A stretch of DNA of 5,758 nt from Tannerella sp. Its GTDB lineage: Bacteria; Bacteroidota; Bacteroidia; Bacteroidales; Tannerellaceae. This document shows, one piece after another, positions 4,966 through 5,758 of this stretch. The position numbers were made by a program, and so were the translations under genes. Numbering within the stretch: position 1 is the first letter of the stretch; each line of letters opens with the position of its first letter. Location: contig JAITHS010000338.1 in NCBI GenBank assembly GCA_031279875.1, positions 1-5,758 of the forward strand. Direction: 5' to 3'. The notes below the pieces were generated by a model. That model ran no database searches. It was not told where the DNA came from and saw only the letters and a program-made list of their open reading frames with translations.

Positions 4966-5757
4966 ATGAAACTTGCAATTATCGGCTCCGGCAACATCGG
5001 CGGAGCAATAGCTTTGGGATTAAGTAAAAGTAATATTATCAGCGCTTCCGACATCATTTGCGCCGATAAATCGGACGCTGTTTTGGCGAAAATACGCGCT
5101 TCTAATCCTGAAATCGTTACAAGTACGGATAACGTGATTTCGGTCAAAAATGCCGACGTCGTTATTATAGCCGTCAAGCCGTGGTTAGTAGAAACGGTCA
5201 TCGACGAAATAAAACCTGTTACGGATTATTCGCGGCAAATGTTTGTGTCGGTAGCAGCCGGCATCAATACTTTCAAACTTTCGCGTTTTCTTGACAAAGA
5301 CGATTCCGAACCGACCTTTTTTCGCATCATCCCAAATACGGCTGTCGAGGTGAGAGAAAGCGTCAATTTCATCGCTCCGTATAACGCTACCGACGAGCAG
5401 ACGAATATAATCGTTAAACTGTTTGCAACGCTTGGGCTTACTTTTGTCATCAATGAAAACCTCATGGGCGCCGCCACTTCGCTGGCATCATGCGGCATAG
5501 CATACGCTTTCAGGTATATCAGGGCGTGCATGGAAGGCGCCGTAGAGTTGGGTTTCTATCCGGCACAGGCGCAAGAGATTGTGATGCAGACACTTAAAGG
5601 CGCCGTTGCCCTGCTCGACGCGCGCAAAAGCCATCCCGAAAGCGAAATCGACTGCGTAACAACTCCCGGCGGCATTACAATCAAAGGCTTGAACGCAATG
5701 GAAGAAAACGGCTTTACGAATGCCGTCATCAAAGGATTGAAAGCTTCAAATGTATAA
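4966..5757 (+). CDS. proC: Pyrroline-5-carboxylate reductase
   Basis: ProC reduces delta1-pyrroline-5-carboxylate to L-proline with NAD(P)H, the last cytoplasmic step of proline synthesis. The 263-aa protein matches the family in length and order: Rossmann loop GSGNIGG (7-13), AVKP (69-72), RIIPNT (120-125), the dimer and substrate-binding segment ATSLASCGIAYAFRYIRACMEG (170-191) and TTPGGITIKGL (232-242). Two positions depart from the common pattern. GxGxMG has Ile11 for Met, and the usual GSGPAY reads SCGIAY (175-180). I recall the latter as a Bacteroidales form, so it is probably not damage. Asp34 after the second strand (CADKSD) may bear on NADH versus NADPH preference. The start is fixed by the fold beginning at residue 2, with a purine-rich AAGAA just upstream and no strong Shine-Dalgarno. 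It ends with TAA one base before the window edge and is transcribed away from the peptidase operon. Confidence 0.96.
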   Translation: MKLAIIGSGNIGGAIALGLSKSNIISASDIICADKSDAVLAKIRASNPEIVTSTDNVISVKNADVVIIAVKPWLVETVIDEIKPVTDYSRQMFVSVAAGINTFKLSRFLDKDDSEPTFFRIIPNTAVEVRESVNFIAPYNATDEQTNIIVKLFATLGLTFVINENLMGAATSLASCGIAYAFRYIRACMEGAVELGFYPAQAQEIVMQTLKGAVALLDARKSHPESEIDCVTTPGGITIKGLNAMEENGFTNAVIKGLKASNV

Positions 5758-5758
5758 C

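Overview
The window looks like a chromosomal segment from a Bacteroidota bacterium, most likely order Bacteroidales. Three sites carry the extended -7 element TTAYCTTTGCA, which contains the TAnnTTTG core typical of this phylum's primary sigma factor. Start codons lack clear Shine-Dalgarno sequences. Several protein variants are of a Bacteroidales type as I remember them: ProC with SCGIAY, an unexported short ApbE, and an exported bleomycin-hydrolase-like peptidase. Genus cannot be assigned from the sequence.

Layout. Positions 1-195 are non-coding and AT-rich; they hold a complete leftward promoter (64-95) for a gene beyond the left edge. Five genes follow on the minus strand, read from right to left: an exported C1B cysteine peptidase (4878-3688), a small membrane-anchored protein of unknown function (3686-3261), endonuclease IV Nfo (3273-2443), an ApbE-family protein (2318-1521) and a Tat-exported Gfo/Idh/MocA oxidoreductase (1524-196). 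The first three are packed with a 1-nt gap and a 13-bp overlap, and the last two share an ATGA overlap. The 124 bp between nfo and apbE is filled almost end to end by a repeat element built of 7-bp units. No promoter is visible there, so all five genes may be one transcript or two. On the plus strand, proC (4966-5757) is complete and diverges from the peptidase.

How the parts relate. The peptidase and proC are driven by back-to-back promoters whose -7 elements form a near-perfect 15-bp inverted repeat (4900-4940). The spacing is tight enough that polymerase at one promoter should cover the other. The peptidase probably trims peptides outside the cytoplasm, ProC makes proline, and Nfo repairs abasic DNA; no obvious pathway links them. 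The ApbE/oxidoreductase pair is the most suggestive functional unit: a putative flavin transferase translationally coupled to an exported NAD(P)-fold oxidoreductase that may also be a lipoprotein.

I see no RNA genes, CRISPR array, transposase, phage gene or defence system. The less ordinary signals are the heptamer repeat element, the divergent promoter palindrome and the ApbE-oxidoreductase coupling. None of them amounts to a demonstrated new system.
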